Shown here in pieces: positions 35,086-49,843 of a DNA stretch of 64,000 nucleotides. A model generated the notes under the pieces. It ran no database searches. It had not been told where the DNA came from and saw only the letters and a list, made by a program, of their open reading frames with translations. This DNA is from Hypholoma sublateritium FD-334 SS-4 (taxonomy: Eukaryota; Basidiomycota; Agaricomycetes; Agaricales; Strophariaceae), in NCBI GenBank assembly GCA_000827495.1, contig KN817612.1, positions 1-64,000 of the forward strand, written 5' to 3'. The number at the start of each line of letters is the position of its first letter. The first letter of the stretch is position 1. The translations under genes were made by a program, and so were the position numbers.

Positions 35086-36840
35086 CTACGTGAATTTAAT
35101 CTTCGTCCCTTGACTAGGGACAATGCCCGCACTCTCCTTCTCCTTGAGCTTACGTTTGGCTTCCCAAGAGGGGTGCAATTTTTGTTCGTTCTTGTCAGAT
35201 TTAGCAGCGGCGTGTTGTAATGGCCGACTGGCTGGCGTCGACACGTCTTTAGAACGGCCGCCCCATCCTGAATCACCGGGCTGCTTATGTTGTGAGATAT
35301 TCTTGCCATAAGTTTGCGTGCTGCGCGACCCGGGAGGACCTTGTTCAATTCGAACGGCATTCGACCCGCTGTTGATTGGCCTCGCGCTGCTTTTATTCTT
35401 GTAGGAGGGTGGCGGGGCAGTGGCGAGGGCCTCGGCCTCCTTTTTCTTGTGATTTGCATTACGGCCAAACTTCTTTTCCCATATCCTAGTAACCGTATGT
35501 ATAGGTCAGCGGCATATTATATGTCAAGAGAATTCCACGCACGCTTGACGCGCGCGCTGGCCGCGTCTATTTTTCTTCGGCATGTCGGCCGCCGCGTCCT
35601 CCACATCACTGAAATCAGAATCGTCTGCGCCACGGACAAATCCAACAGAAAGGGAGGGAAGAAAAGTGGACTCCATCTTCGCCGAAGATAATTTTGCTGG
35701 CTTTGTGGCGGTCAAGGTCTTCGGTGTTTGAGGTTTGCCCTTCACGGGCTTTACCTGTAGTTCTTCGTCCCCACTATCCGAGTCTTCGTCGGACTCTTCG
35801 TCGCCACTCTCTCCCAGGTCATGTGCACTTCCAATAGAGCCAGACTCCCACCCATCGTCATTGAATTCGCCCACTCCATCGACACTCCCAGACTCCCAGC
35901 CGGCGTCGTCTCCTGACGAATCAGAGTCAGCGCCATCCTCTTCTGAGTCCACCGTCGCCAGTTTTGTGGGCTCATCAAGCTTCCGGGGTGCAGGTGCATC
36001 GTGCGAAGTAACGGATCCCTTCCGTATCTTAGATGGGCGGTCAGGGGACTGGGCCAGAGGAGGTGGGTCTGGTTTAATGTCAACTGAGTCGCGTTGTTTG
36101 AGCGCGGGGTTGAGAAGAAACTTTAATGAGTTCATAGATGCTGTAACTTGGGTCGCAAGGATTTTTGAGCTAAGAAGGCGCGATTGGATTTTGGCAAGGG
36201 TGGTCCCAGGCGCTGCGGGTACTACGAGGTTGTCCTCCAGCTCCTTCGTCATGGCGGCTTTGACGTCTTCGTTCTCGCGCAAGCTGTGATCCTTGAGCAC
36301 TTTAGATCGGAGAGCAGTGTTTCCAACGACATCGTGGTCGATTTCCTGTTTTTAGAGATAACGAAGCTAGGTAAGAGGAGAATCAGGGAAAACACATAAC
36401 CGGATCTGACCTTGAGCGCGGTCAACTCTGCCTCAAACCCAACAATAGATTTATCGCTCTCGTCCTTTTTCCTAGTGAAGATGAGAAACAAAAAGCGCGC
36501 GTAATGACGAATGGGGGCTACCTGAGGTCTTTCAGCCGCTTCACAACTTTCTGAGTCTCGAACACCTTAGCCTTCTTCGAGGCCTTATGCACCTCTTTCA
36601 TTTCGTGGTGCTATGAAAATGGAGCGCCGTAGGTTGGCGGAAAGGAATGAAAGCAGTAGGTAGAGCATACCAGTTTTCCGCCGACCCTTACACTCATCTC
36701 CTACGTAGTCGGAAAGGCCGATGGCGGGCATCAGTCGGGGGAAAGGCGCGCTGGGCTGCAAAATTTACCTCTTCTGGAGGCTCGTATCTTTTCCGCTTTA
36801 CACCGCGGGCTGCAGACGGGTCTACTTGGCCTTCTTGCAT
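35086..36840 (-). CDS. BUD22: Bud22/SRFBP1-type ribosome biogenesis protein
   Basis: Five exons from the ATG at 36840 splice to about 460 residues. The N-terminus (RGVKRKRYEPPEEHHEMKEV) is followed by a coiled basic region (HKASKKAKVFETQKVVKRLK) and by KILATQVTASMNSLKFLLNP. A long acidic Ser/Asp/Glu tract comes next (about 35790-35960). The C-terminal Bud22 hallmark is KNRRGQRARQAIWEKKFGRN, then ANHKKKEAEA, and LHPSWEAKRKLKEKE with SQGTKIKF at the very end. Bud22 acts in the nucleolus in 18S rRNA and small-subunit maturation. It is divergent from the tubulin cofactor gene with 307 bp between starts, so they may share a promoter. Confidence 0.93.
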
Positions 36841-37147
36841 AGTTTATAGACAATGGGGATTGTCGTAGAAAAAGGAGCTTGACAGAATTTGGGCAGAATG
36901 GCGAACGCGCCAGAGATTGGTTGTCACGTCAGACGTGTTACTTTTGCTTACTATGTTTGTTTATGAGCTTTTTGGGCAACAGATGGCTCGCGTGGACTGT
37001 TGATCGGAGCCGCGTCGCGTGTGGTTTTAGGAGTCAACTCCATTGCCAAAACCGATGTTTTTGAACCAATAAAACATCGTTGTTCCCCCCTTTTCCCCTA
37101 CTTCTTGGATTTACATCGCCTGCAGACAATCCTCTATCAACGCAACC

Positions 37148-40100
37148 ATGGCGGACAAAGTCATAGAGGAACAACGGATCGTCATCTCGTACGAAAGTCT
37201 CTCTACGGTCAAGGAGCTGCAGGAGACGCTATTGAATTTGGATTGGACACATATCGACCACAGCAATGATCGGGACGAAGAGTCTATTATATTCCAGAGA
37301 TTTTCTGTCATGGTGCGTTATGGAAGCTGTGGACGTTGGCCTTTTAAGCTCATCGCCAGCGTCTTGGCAGTTGGATTCCTATCAGGAACAACCGTATCTC
37401 CTCGACCCGTTCCTTGAGCAGCTGGTTGCGCCTGTAGTTGAAAGACTTAAAGAATTTGCGCGTCTCTCACTAGCCGATCCGGACCTGAAATACGATGCCT
37501 GGCGCGCCAACACCCTCGCTCGGATTATCTACAGCTATGTCAAATTTCGCGGATACAAAACTATCAGTCAGTCACACCCACTAAGGTATTACCTCTCATA
37601 TCTCAACTGAAGAGCATTAGTCCGCTATTTCCCTCATGAAATCGCTGATCTGTCTATCGCGCTGAGCTTTATTCAGCAGCCCCAAGGCTTAGCGCAACAC
37701 AGCTACCTTTGGTCTACGCGATACGTGACTCTGTTGTGGCTCTATATCATCTGCATCATCCCCTTTGATCTAGCCCAGTTCGATGAACCCAACAGTGTAG
37801 GAAAGACGGCCAAAGATCTGGAAACTGTCGCAAAGCAGTACCTAGGAACGTCCGGTCTTGATCGGGAGGCAGCTGCCCTCCTCCTTTCGCGGCTGTACAC
37901 CAGGTATGGCCGATGTGGGAGATGTTAGCAAGCACTCAACTTCGTAGGAAGGATACAGGCTCTGGGTTCCACGATTTTGTGGCTTGGGCACAGTCTTACT
38001 TAGCCGGCAATGGAGATGTCTTCATGGTGAGCGGACAATATAATGCATTTAGCCGGGACTGAACAAGCTTCAGACGCTTGGTATATTGCAAGTTATGTGT
38101 GAAGTCGTCAAATCTGGATCGGCCGAGCAAGTCCAATCTGAGCTGGCCGCGCTGCTTTCTATATCTCAACTTTTGCAGAAGAGTTCGCTAGCGAATAATA
38201 CTGTCGTCCGCAAGTACAGGACAAAGCTTGTATCCAGGCTTGCACTGAGACTGTTGCCGACTGCCTCTGGGAATAGCAGGCGACAAGGTTTGTACCCTAT
38301 TACTCGACATGGTCAAAGGCCTGATTAGAAAGAGTAGTTCGCGCCCTGGTCGCTGATGAAAGGCAATCTGGAGATGCTGCGCTCAGCGAGGATATTGAGG
38401 TGCCACCTGAGGTAGAAGATATCCTAGAGTTAATCTTCGAAGCTCTACAAGACAGAGTTAGTCATGCCATTCACCCACTTCCTCTTATCTTAACCTATTG
38501 TACCACTAGGATACCGTCGTTCGTTGGTCTGCCGCAAAAGGAGTTGCAAGAATCGCTGAACGCCTTCCAAAGGATTTCTGTGGCCAGGTACTGGATATGA
38601 TCGTCGGACTCTTCGAGATACATTCTGTTGCAGGAGCTAGCCTTTACGATCTCCCTGCCGTCGCTGAGGCCACGTGGCACGGAGCATGTCTTGCGTGCGC
38701 CGAGATTGCGCGAAGGAGTCTCATCGATCCAGAGCATTTGCCGCAGCTTATTGAGTGGCCATCAAAGGCGAGTCAAATTGCTACCATATGCATGGGCGTA
38801 ACCTTATAAATTAGCCGCTACCAGGCTCTCTATTTTGACCTTCGAAAAGGTGCTCATTCCATCGGCTCAAACGTCCGTGATGCTGCTGCGTATGTTGTCT
38901 GGGCGCTCGCAAGGTCGCAGAATCAATCGGCATTGGTACCTTACGCAGCCAAGTTGGCGCAACGACTTGCAACGGTGGCACTCTTTGATCGAGAAATCCA
39001 TATTCGTCGTGCAGCGAGTGCGGCGTTCCAAGAGCATGTTGGCCGAACGGTCAGTTCGGCTCCTATTTCTTATGCTTTCTCTCACACTGAATTCGATTGC
39101 AATTATGAAAACGCTAGAACCTATTCCCTCATGGCATTGATGTACTGGGGAAGACTGACTTCTATGCGGTTAGTGTTCGAAAGAATGCATTTTTGGTTGC
39201 AGCACCTCAAGTTGCCGTGTAAGTCGTAAACTCGCTTAGTCCACGACTGTTCATTCTGATCGCCTTTATACCTCTAGGCATGTTGAATATAGAGACTTTC
39301 TGCTCGAACATTTAATAAATGTCGTTCTACGCCATTGGGACGTTTCCATGAGGGAGCTAGGATCGCAATCACTGCGATTAATTTGCGCTCTTGATCTAGA
39401 CGTGCTTGCTCCTCGAGCTATTGACAAAATAGTGCGTTTTTTTATACTTCGTGTAATCCACTATCTATTTCCATACATTATCCTAGGTCCTGCTCATGCA
39501 GTCTCTTGATTTGGCGGATGTGCATGGTGGCCTCTCCGCGCTAAGCGAAATTGCCATTACCTATAAGGAAACGATCGCCGACCCTGTCAAGCTAGAGGGC
39601 TACCTACGTAATGTACGTTGGGTTTTTGCCATCGCCAGTGATTTTCCCATGCTGACCTTTGTCCGCCCAACTGCAGGTGTTCAAGCACTTGAAGCATGTG
39701 CCCGAAAGCACCCTGACGACCACGCGTAATGAACTTATCGTGTCTGCGGCCTGTCGACTTATAGCCACCTCTATCACTGCTACTGAGATAAGCCTCGGCG
39801 AAAAGTCTTCCGTACCTAGGTGGAGAAAGATCGTTGATATTGGCCTGAAGCATCGAGTCACTGGCGTGCAGGAGAATGCGGCGGCGGCGATGGCCTCAAT
39901 GACCAATCTCACCGATTGCTCGGCAGATATTACTAGATGAGTCTTTCTCTCGGGATGTCCTATCAGTATCAGTAGGGTGCTGACATCTGTTCTTTCATTA
40001 CATTAATCAACGAATTGAGGCGTGGAACCCCTACAATGCAACAAAGCCTTGCTCTGGTTCTGAGTGTTGTAAATTATGACATGCACCCCAAATCTCTCCC

Positions 40101-41715
40101 ACAGGCTGCCGCGTATCTGCTCGATACCCTAAATCCGACAGTGAGACTCTTTTAATTTGGCTCTGGGAAGGCATATTGTTTACTTTGTCCAAAGTCAAAG
40201 GCAAATATCGAAACGCGCCGCAGCTGTCTTCAAGCACTGCCGTGCATCATGACCCTTGTCTCTGCTCGTTTGACAACATGTAAAATTCTTTTTTATCCTA
40301 AATTGGCAGATTGACTTATCGTTCCCGAGTCATGTCAAGCGACATGGTAAAATCCTTCGTCGATGCACTGCTTGCGGGTCTTGAAGACTACACCATTGAC
40401 GAACGCGGCGATGTCGGGTCTTGGGCTAGGATCGCTTCTGTTCAGGGCCTCACGACCATATCAGAGCTTCTTTTCCAGATATCTAGCGCCATCCCCAATT
40501 TCGAAAACTATTTTCCGGCTGAGAACTATCGGTTAATTGCCGCCGGACTCCTCAAGCAAGGCGTTGAAAGGCTGGATAATGTCCGTCAAACGACGGGAGT
40601 GTGCTTCGTAAAGCTTATGCATGCACCCCTGCCATCGGCTACTGATGCAGACCGGTGGCGTCTCCCCGCATTCCCACTGCTTCAGGAGCTCTTCTTGGGG
40701 TAGGTCAATCACCATCGCACATCTATGCACAACGCTGACCACACCACAGCTCAGATCACGACGTAGGCTGGAACGACGGAGCCTGGCTGTTTCCCCGCGC
40801 TATGCGTCTCTTGGAGGTTCCCGAGTATCGGAAGCACATTCTTTCGGGAATTGTTATTAGTGTTGGGAGCAAGACAGATAGTACTGTAAGAGCGCTTCCA
40901 CGGTCTTATTGACCCCATTGACACTTTATATATAGCAAAAGCCCATTGCGAGTGCTCTGTCCAAGTTTGCCGAGGGGCTTCCGCTGAAGAGCAGTCCGGC
41001 GTCTGCGTACAGCCTGCTTGAACTCATAGGCGACTTGATCAACCATGCTAAGGCAAACATGTCCTCGAATGCGGTGGTGGTTCCGGTCTTCCAAACGTTT
41101 AATATCTTGTTAGAGGCGGATGTTCTCCGGCACGTTTCTGATGAATCTGCAGGCTTGCAAAGGTCAGTTCGTAACGGTGCTGTAACCCTGCCTGATTTTC
41201 ACACCTGTTCAGCTTACAGACTTTATTGGGCATGGCTTCGCGGAATGTGGACAAATTGAAGAGCGTACAGCGAATCCACGAGGCCATGAAGATGTGGGTT
41301 GTCTATATTTGCTCTCTTGCTCTCCGTCTTATCTATTCTCCCTACAGCACCGTCAATCTCCTGACCTTCGAGAAGATTAGAGCGGACAAAGCGCCCCTTC
41401 TGATCAGCTTCCTTGCACATCCATTCCCGAAAGTGAGCATGATTTCCCTGCTCGATAAAAAATTCACCTCATTTGGGGTAACTGCTAGGTGCGGTCGGAC
41501 ACCGCCGAGTACCTTTATGTGGTACTTCAGAGTGCAGATCTTGGCTTCGAGACAGACGCCATTGAAGACATTTTACTTGAAACGGAATGGTATGTCCCAT
41601 GTGCTATGAATTCGCGTTGTACAGCTAAAATACATGAAGGTCCACGATGGACGTCGACTCTGCGAAGGAGGCCGCAGGGCAAGTGGTGGTGCTATTCACA
41701 GAGTCTGTTGCATGA
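37148..41715 (+). CDS. TBCD: Tubulin-specific chaperone D (tubulin-folding cofactor D)
   Basis: At least 15 introns; the spliced product is about 1,100 residues of HEAT/ARM-like helices. Diagnostic stretches are YLLDPFLEQLVAPVVERL, LSIALSFIQQPQ, DTVVRWSAAKGVARIAERLP and YDLPAVAEATWHGACLACAE. VRDAAAYVVWALAR, RRAASAAFQEHVGR and FPRAMRLLEVPEYRKHILSG follow. The C-terminal cofactor-D domain reads AHPFPKVRSDTAEYLYVVLQ and DILLETEW. Cofactor D holds beta-tubulin and, with cofactors C, E and Arl2, assembles alpha/beta-tubulin dimers; excess destroys microtubules. The last exon ends VVVLFTESVA at 41715. No frame breaks were found once introns were placed. V-ATPase subunit B follows 370 bp downstream on the same strand. 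Confidence 0.93.
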
Positions 41716-42085
41716 GTTTGGTGCAAATTTGGTATAAGGCCGAACAGTGATGAACGGAAATTATGTCGGGAAGGAAAACAACTGTATATCTAGAAATGTG
41801 CTTAATGTTCCAGGCTACGTTATGCGCAACAGGACTTGGGTGCGAGCAAGTGGCGAGTGCTCTCTCCGTAGTGCCGAAATCCCGAGGTGAACTTGCGGAT
41901 AGCGTGGGAACATCTTGCCAGGGGTCCCGACGATATGTCACTGCCCGATACAGAATTCAGCTTTGCACCGTCAACGTTCGCTAATTCGATTTTCTCTGAA
42001 TCGCCCACGCTACTCACGCCGGGTGGTCTATCCAATTCGCGAATAAGTGGCTTCTGAAAAGATACCAGGCCCCTAAACCACTACG

Positions 42086-44410
<2,325 letters not shown>

Positions 44411-45474
44411 GCGCGGTGAGAATCGGCGGACAGGACGCTTCGCGGTCGTGTGTGTGCGGCGCGTACATTGTGCTCTGTATGGTACACTAGGCCCGCGAAC
44501 ACGAATTGCACTTCGGACTTCACGCGGCTCCCTCGCCGGGCCCACTGCAGTGCGCGCGGTCTGGGCCCGCGCTCCCTCGCTGTCGCGGGGGCTATACTAG
44601 CGCACGGCGGACAGCGCAATCAATCACCCGTTTGGGGCGCGGGGCACGGCGTGCGTGCGTGCGTACCCTGCGTAGGCGGCGCGCGCTCCCGCGTTCATGT
44701 CCGCGATGAGACCTGCCCACGCCCGGCGTCGCTGCGCTGGGCCGCTTTGTACATACCGGGCGACGGGCCGGGGCGCGCCAGGAATAAGTGGCGCGCTGCT
44801 GTGGCAGGCGTGGGTGGGACGGGAAATGAAGGATTGACGTTCACTGGCACCAGCGCTGTCGCACCGCGCTGGTCATCGGCGATCATCTCGGGCCCGGAGG
44901 CGGGTGACGGCGATTGACGGGCGATGTATGTATGTGCTGTATATGGGCGTGCGCTGTGTCGTCCGCGTCGGGGCGCCGGGTTCATTTAGCACGGCGCGGT
45001 GCCATATCGGGGGTGACGCAAGGGTGACGTTTTCATCTGGGTGGCATATTCATCTTGGGTTGCACATGCATTTTGCGCTGCTGTTGCTGTTGCTGTAGAC
45101 GCATGCATGATGTTTGTTCGGGCGCTGGGCTTATGAGGGGATACGAGGCACCGCAGGTCACAGCACGGCGGATGACGGCGCTGTGCAGCAGCTGCTGTTC
45201 TGCTCGTGTGGATAACGCCGCTGTGCAGCTGCTGTTCGTGCGCTTGCGCAGCGTGGCGCGACAGCAGATGGATGGATGCGCGAGGGAGGAGTGCGGGACC
45301 GGGCGCGCGGTGCGTGCGCTATGATAGTATGGTATGATATGACGCCGCTTGAACATTGAGCCTCCCCGCCATCGCCGCGAAGTATAACCTACCTACCTGC
45401 CAGCCTACCTGCGCTGCTCATACTATGTACTGCACCCGCTCATTAATTGTAATTGCGCTGTGCGGCGCCGATGC

Positions 45475-45975
45475 GTGATCGGCGGCGCATGTACGCGGGC
45501 ACTCGTCGGGGCGGGGGGGGGGCGGCGCGGGGTCCTGATGAATGTTAATGGATGGATGAATAGTAACGGATGGATGGATGGATGAATGAAGGAGTAATGG
45601 ACGCTTAATGAAGGCGGGCGTTGCATTGCGTTGCGTTGCATTGGATGTATGGAATAGGCGGCGCATGTATGCGGGCACGCGTCGGGGCTCCGAGTTGGGG
45701 GAGGGGATGGGCGGGGTCCTAGATGAATGAAATGAATGGATGAGTAACGGAGGTGAACATTGCATTGCAACTCAATGCAATGTATGGTGTATGTGGTAGG
45801 GACGGTCCGCGGGCACTCGTCGGGACTCGGGGGGCGGCGCGGGGTCCTGGATGATAATTAATGGATGGATGGATGAATGAAGATGAAAATTGGAGGAATG
45901 AATGATGAAGGAACATTGCATTGCGTTGCGTTGCGTTGCGTTGCAATGTAAGTATGGTGTATGGAGTATGTGCGG
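45475..45975. repeat. Three-copy tandem repeat, unit about 170 bp
   Basis: Each unit runs in the same order: GCGGGCACTCGTCGGG, a G-rich block ending GCGGGGTCCT, a GGATGGATGAATG run, and a CATTGCGTTGCGTTGCA run followed by an ATGTATGG(T)GTAT block. Copies begin near 45485, 45665 and 45805. The internal GGAT and GTTGC runs differ in length, as in minisatellites that change by slippage. Confidence 0.8.
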
Positions 45976-46420
45976 TCCGGTAATTGTGTGTAGTATGGCG
46001 TGGGATGAAATGGTATGCAGAGGACAATAGGGCGGGCGGGCGGGTCTATCGGGTGGCACAGCAGAAAGCAGCTGGGCTAGAAGCGCGGCGGGACGCGGAC
46101 ACGGCGCCCCGACGGAGGGGCGGGCAGCGCGTCCGCGGGCCCGCTAGAAGCCGCCGACAGCGCGCTGACAGCCATCACATACAACACAACCGCCCAGACA
46201 TCCCTCTCGCACCCCCCCATACCCCCCGCCAGAATCGCGCCAGCCAGCGTGCGGGTAAACAAACGGAGCTGGCGCCCGCGACGCGCCAAAATTGAAGGAT
46301 AATGACCGCGGGAGTTCATTTCGCTTCCGCGTCCACGTCTGCGCGCGGGGGATCGCTAGATTGGCGGGCGCTATACATACTTACGTGGATGTGGGTGGGG
46401 ATGGCGTGTATATATAGGCT

Positions 46421-46447
46421 GTGGTGGTGGTGGTGGTGGTGGTGGTG
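46421..46447. repeat. (GGT)n microsatellite
   Basis: Nine consecutive GGT units. Confidence 0.95.
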
Positions 46448-47220
46448 TGGTCGGTGGTACGGGGGGAGTGCGAGCGCCGGTGGGGTGGGGCGGCGGGGTG
46501 GGGGTAGCGGCACGCCGGCAGCGGCGGCCGGGCGTTGGCTGCGTGCCCCCTGAGGCCGTTTCGTCGACTCCATGCAGTGCATGCTCCGGGGGGCAGGCGC
46601 TCAATAGCGATAGCAGACCCTGCTTAATAAAGCGGGCGTACGGCGCCGCCGGGAGCGGGTGCTCGTTCGCATTGAGGCGAATCAATTCCACATGATCATC
46701 GAGGGCGTATGTGGATTATGGAATGGATCGAGTGTGTGCCATTTTTCGGCGCGCAGTACGTGCCGTGTGCGCGTAGCGCGGCAGCGTGGGCACCGCGCCA
46801 CCGCCGCAGGCGTGGGTTACTATGCGCGTACCGTGCATGCAGTCCCCTGTCTATTCCCGCCGGCTGGACACACCCAGGGTGGCGCGGGCTTCGCATTGCG
46901 CGCGCTGCACCCGGTGGAGGAAGTGTATGCTAGAAGCCCGCGCGGCGGAAATACGCGCGGCGAGCCCACGCCGGCTGCGCCGGGTGAGCGTGCATGGGAG
47001 TGTGGCCGTCTGTCGCCTTGCCGTCGGTCTATGTCTGCAGACGCTGGGTGGCGGGCCACGCCAGGCTGGGTTTATTTCGGGGGGGTGGCAGAATGATTAG
47101 ATGATATTGGCGCCGCGGGAGGCCACGCGGCGGGGGTGCTGGGGGAGCGTGGCCCGGGCGTACCACGCTCATCTCCGCCAGATCTCATCGTGAATCTGGA
47201 TCGGGCGGGGCTGGGTATAT

Positions 47221-49843
47221 ATGGCGGGCGCGGACGCCCACCGCCCCATGCACCCCCTCAACCCCAGGAAGCGCAAGGAGCAGGACGACCAGCCCGGCCC
47301 GCTCCAGCCGTGGATGCCCAAGCGCCCCCGCATCCACATCGCCCCCGCGCACGCCCACGCCGCCCCGCCGCCCGCCCGCCCGCGCTACCCGCGCCGCCCC
47401 GCCCGCCCGTCCCCCCGCCCGCGCGCCACCGACCTCGAGGACATCGGCCCCGTCGCGCACCGCCACCCCGGCCCCGCCGCCGGCTCCCTCGCCCGCCCGC
47501 CGCCGCCCCCGGCCGTCCCCGCGCCCGTCCTCCGTGCGCTGCTCGCGTCGCCGCACCTCGCCCCCGCCGCGCCGCCCATCACGCGCCACACGCTGCGCGA
47601 GCTCGACCTCGCCGCGATCCTGCAGAACCCCGTCATCCGTGCGTGCCGCCGCCCGCTCGCCGCCCGCCCGCCCCGCTGACCCCCGCAGGCCACGACCTCC
47701 TCTTCGACCCCGGCCTGCAGTTCCGCCCGCGCCGCGGCCGCGCGCGCACCGCCCAGTACTGGGCCGCCGTCGCCGCCGAGGCCGCGGGCGGCTGCACGTG
47801 CGCGACCCTCGACGCGCGCGGCGCGCCCCGCCCGACGGTGTGCGTGTGCGCGGGCGCCGATGAGGACGACGGCGACGTCTGGGCCGACGCGCGCGACCCG
47901 CCGCGCGTCGTCGGCGTCGGCGGCGGCGCGTACACCCTGCGTGCGCGCCCGCGCCTCCCCGCGCTGCTCGCGGAGCTGCGCGCCGTGCTCCTCCTCGTCG
48001 TGCAGCCGCTGCGGCGCACCGCCGCGCCCGCCGAGGGCGAGCGCACGGAGCGCGAGCGCGAGTACACTGCACACGCGGAGGCGCTCGCCGCGCTCGTCGA
48101 CCCCAAGGCGCTCTGGGACGCCGTGCGCGCGGGGTGGCCTGCACACCGCGCGCCCCCCACACCCGCACCGCCGCTCGACGCCGCCGCCCTGTTCGCGCGC
48201 GTCGGCGCGACGCTGCGGCAGCACTGCGCCCCGATGCGCGACGCACGCGTGGACGAGATGGTCGCCGCCGGCGCGCTCCCCGGTCCAGCCGCGTTCGCCG
48301 CCGTGCGCATGTGCCTCGAGCTTTTAGAGCTGATGAAGCTCGTGCGTCGCATTCCTTCTTCGGTACCTTTACGCTGACATTTTCCCCGCAGGACATCGCG
48401 AACCACCAGCTCACCCAACTCCGCCCGTGGCTCCTGCGGCACACCGCCGCGTTCGAGGCGCGCGCGCTGCGCATGCGCTTCGGCGCCCCGCCGGCCGCCG
48501 AGCAGAGCGCGCCGTCGTCGCCCGCGCACGTGCTCTCCGCGCCGACGTCGCCCCTCGCCGCCGCACCGCCGTGCTCGCCCGTGCACCCGCCCGCGGCGCC
48601 GCCGTCGCCCGTGGACAACACGCCCCTGCACCTCCCGCACACGCGCGCGTGGCTCGAGCGCGCGGACGCGGCGCTCCGCGCGCGCGACGCCACGCGCCTG
48701 CCTACCGCCGCTGCCGATGAAGAGGACGATGAAGGGGACGAGGGCCGGAGGAGCAAGCGCAGGCGCGCGGAGGAGGTGCCGTACGCGCAGCTGACGCGCA
48801 ACCAGCGCGCGCTGCGCTGCGTCCTGCGCGGCGTCGTCGACCTCGTGTTCGACGGCGCGGAGGAGCCGGAGGCCCCAGGGGCGATAGGGGCGGGGACAGG
48901 GACAGGGGGCAGCAGCAGCGTGGGCGCAGACGCCAGCGCGTGGGCGGGTGGCCCCGCGGGGGCACTATCTCCCGCCATGGCGACCGCACGGGGGCAGGGG
49001 GCGCCGCTCGGCGCCGCGCTCCCCGAGACGCTCTACCTCGACCGCGCGCGCCTCGCGCGCCTCGCCGCAGAGGCCGCCGACGCGCGCGCGCTCGCGATGC
49101 TCGCGCTGCTCTTCCGCCAGCTCGCGGGCGCGCGCGGCGCGGAGGACGCGCGCGCGCTCGCGCGGGTGAAGCGCGAGCTGCGCGATATCTGCCCGGCGGC
49201 GCTTGGCGCGTGCGTCGTCGGCGAGGCGCCGGATGCAGCGGCGGAGACGCGCAGGCGCGCGCGCGCGGACCTTGCGCTGCAGGTCGCGCGGCGGGCGGGC
49301 GACGCACGCCTTCTTTCCCCCTCCCCCACCCCCACTCCTTCCTCCAACACCCCCACAACCTCCACAACCACCCCCCCCACAACCCCCACCCTCCCCCCCT
49401 CCCCCACCCACGCCGCCCTCGCCCAGCGCTGGGCCGCAGCGCACATGCGCCCGCGCGCGCCGCTCGCCGCGCTGCTCCACGCGCGCGTGCGCGAGGCCGT
49501 GTACGCCGCCGTCCTCGCGCGCGCGCTGCCCCCCGCGGGGGCTATGCCGTCGGCGCTTGGGGTGCCGGCGCATCTTGCTGCGGGGTCGGGGCGGGTGCAT
49601 TTGCATGGGCACGCCGCGGGGTCGCCTGTTGAGGCGCACAACTCAGAAGGCGTCGGAGCGGCTGGTGGTGTGGGTCGCGGATGCGATGCTGGTGCGGGTG
49701 GCGGTGGGGGTAGTAATGGAGCTGATACGCTAGGCATCGCCCCCGAGATCGCGCGCCTCGCAGAGCGCATCGCGCGCCTCGCGGCGGTGCACCTGCACAC
49801 GCACCTCCCGCTGTACGAGGCCGGCGCGCTGCTCGCGGGGTAG
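47221..49843 (+). CDS. TCP11-domain protein (Sok1-like)
   Basis: Three exons (47221-47638, 47689-48341, 48392-49843) give about 840 residues in an extremely GC-rich reading frame. Exon 1 carries a basic nuclear-type signal (RKRKEQ, PKRPRIH) and a Pro/Ala-rich linker. The TCP11 features are LRELDLAAILQNPVIRHDLLFDPGLQFRP, VDEMVAAGALPG, and LELLELMKLDIANHQLTQLRPWLLRHTAAFE (read in pieces), then LARVKRELRDICP. Yeast Sok1 and mammalian TCP11 modulate cAMP/PKA signalling. Near 49640-49733 a second frame (ASERLVVWVADAML) looks more conserved than the annotated one, and a CTGAT...CTAG intron end precedes 49734. The last exon may therefore be mis-spliced here. Confidence 0.8.

Larger units (their letters stand above)
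44411..47220. other. GC-rich intergenic sequence
   Basis: 2.8 kb of GC-rich, repeat-laden DNA. Long open frames exist on both strands because stop codons are rare at this composition. None starts with a recognisable protein or shows splice structure. It holds the tandem repeat at 45475-45975 and two simple repeats. Confidence 0.5.

Noticed and set aside
47185..48978. 597-residue open frame antisense to the TCP11 gene, and several other long frames there
   Set aside because: At this GC content stop codons are rare. The frames are Arg/Ala/Gly-only, lack domains, and the plus strand has a family-consistent spliced gene.
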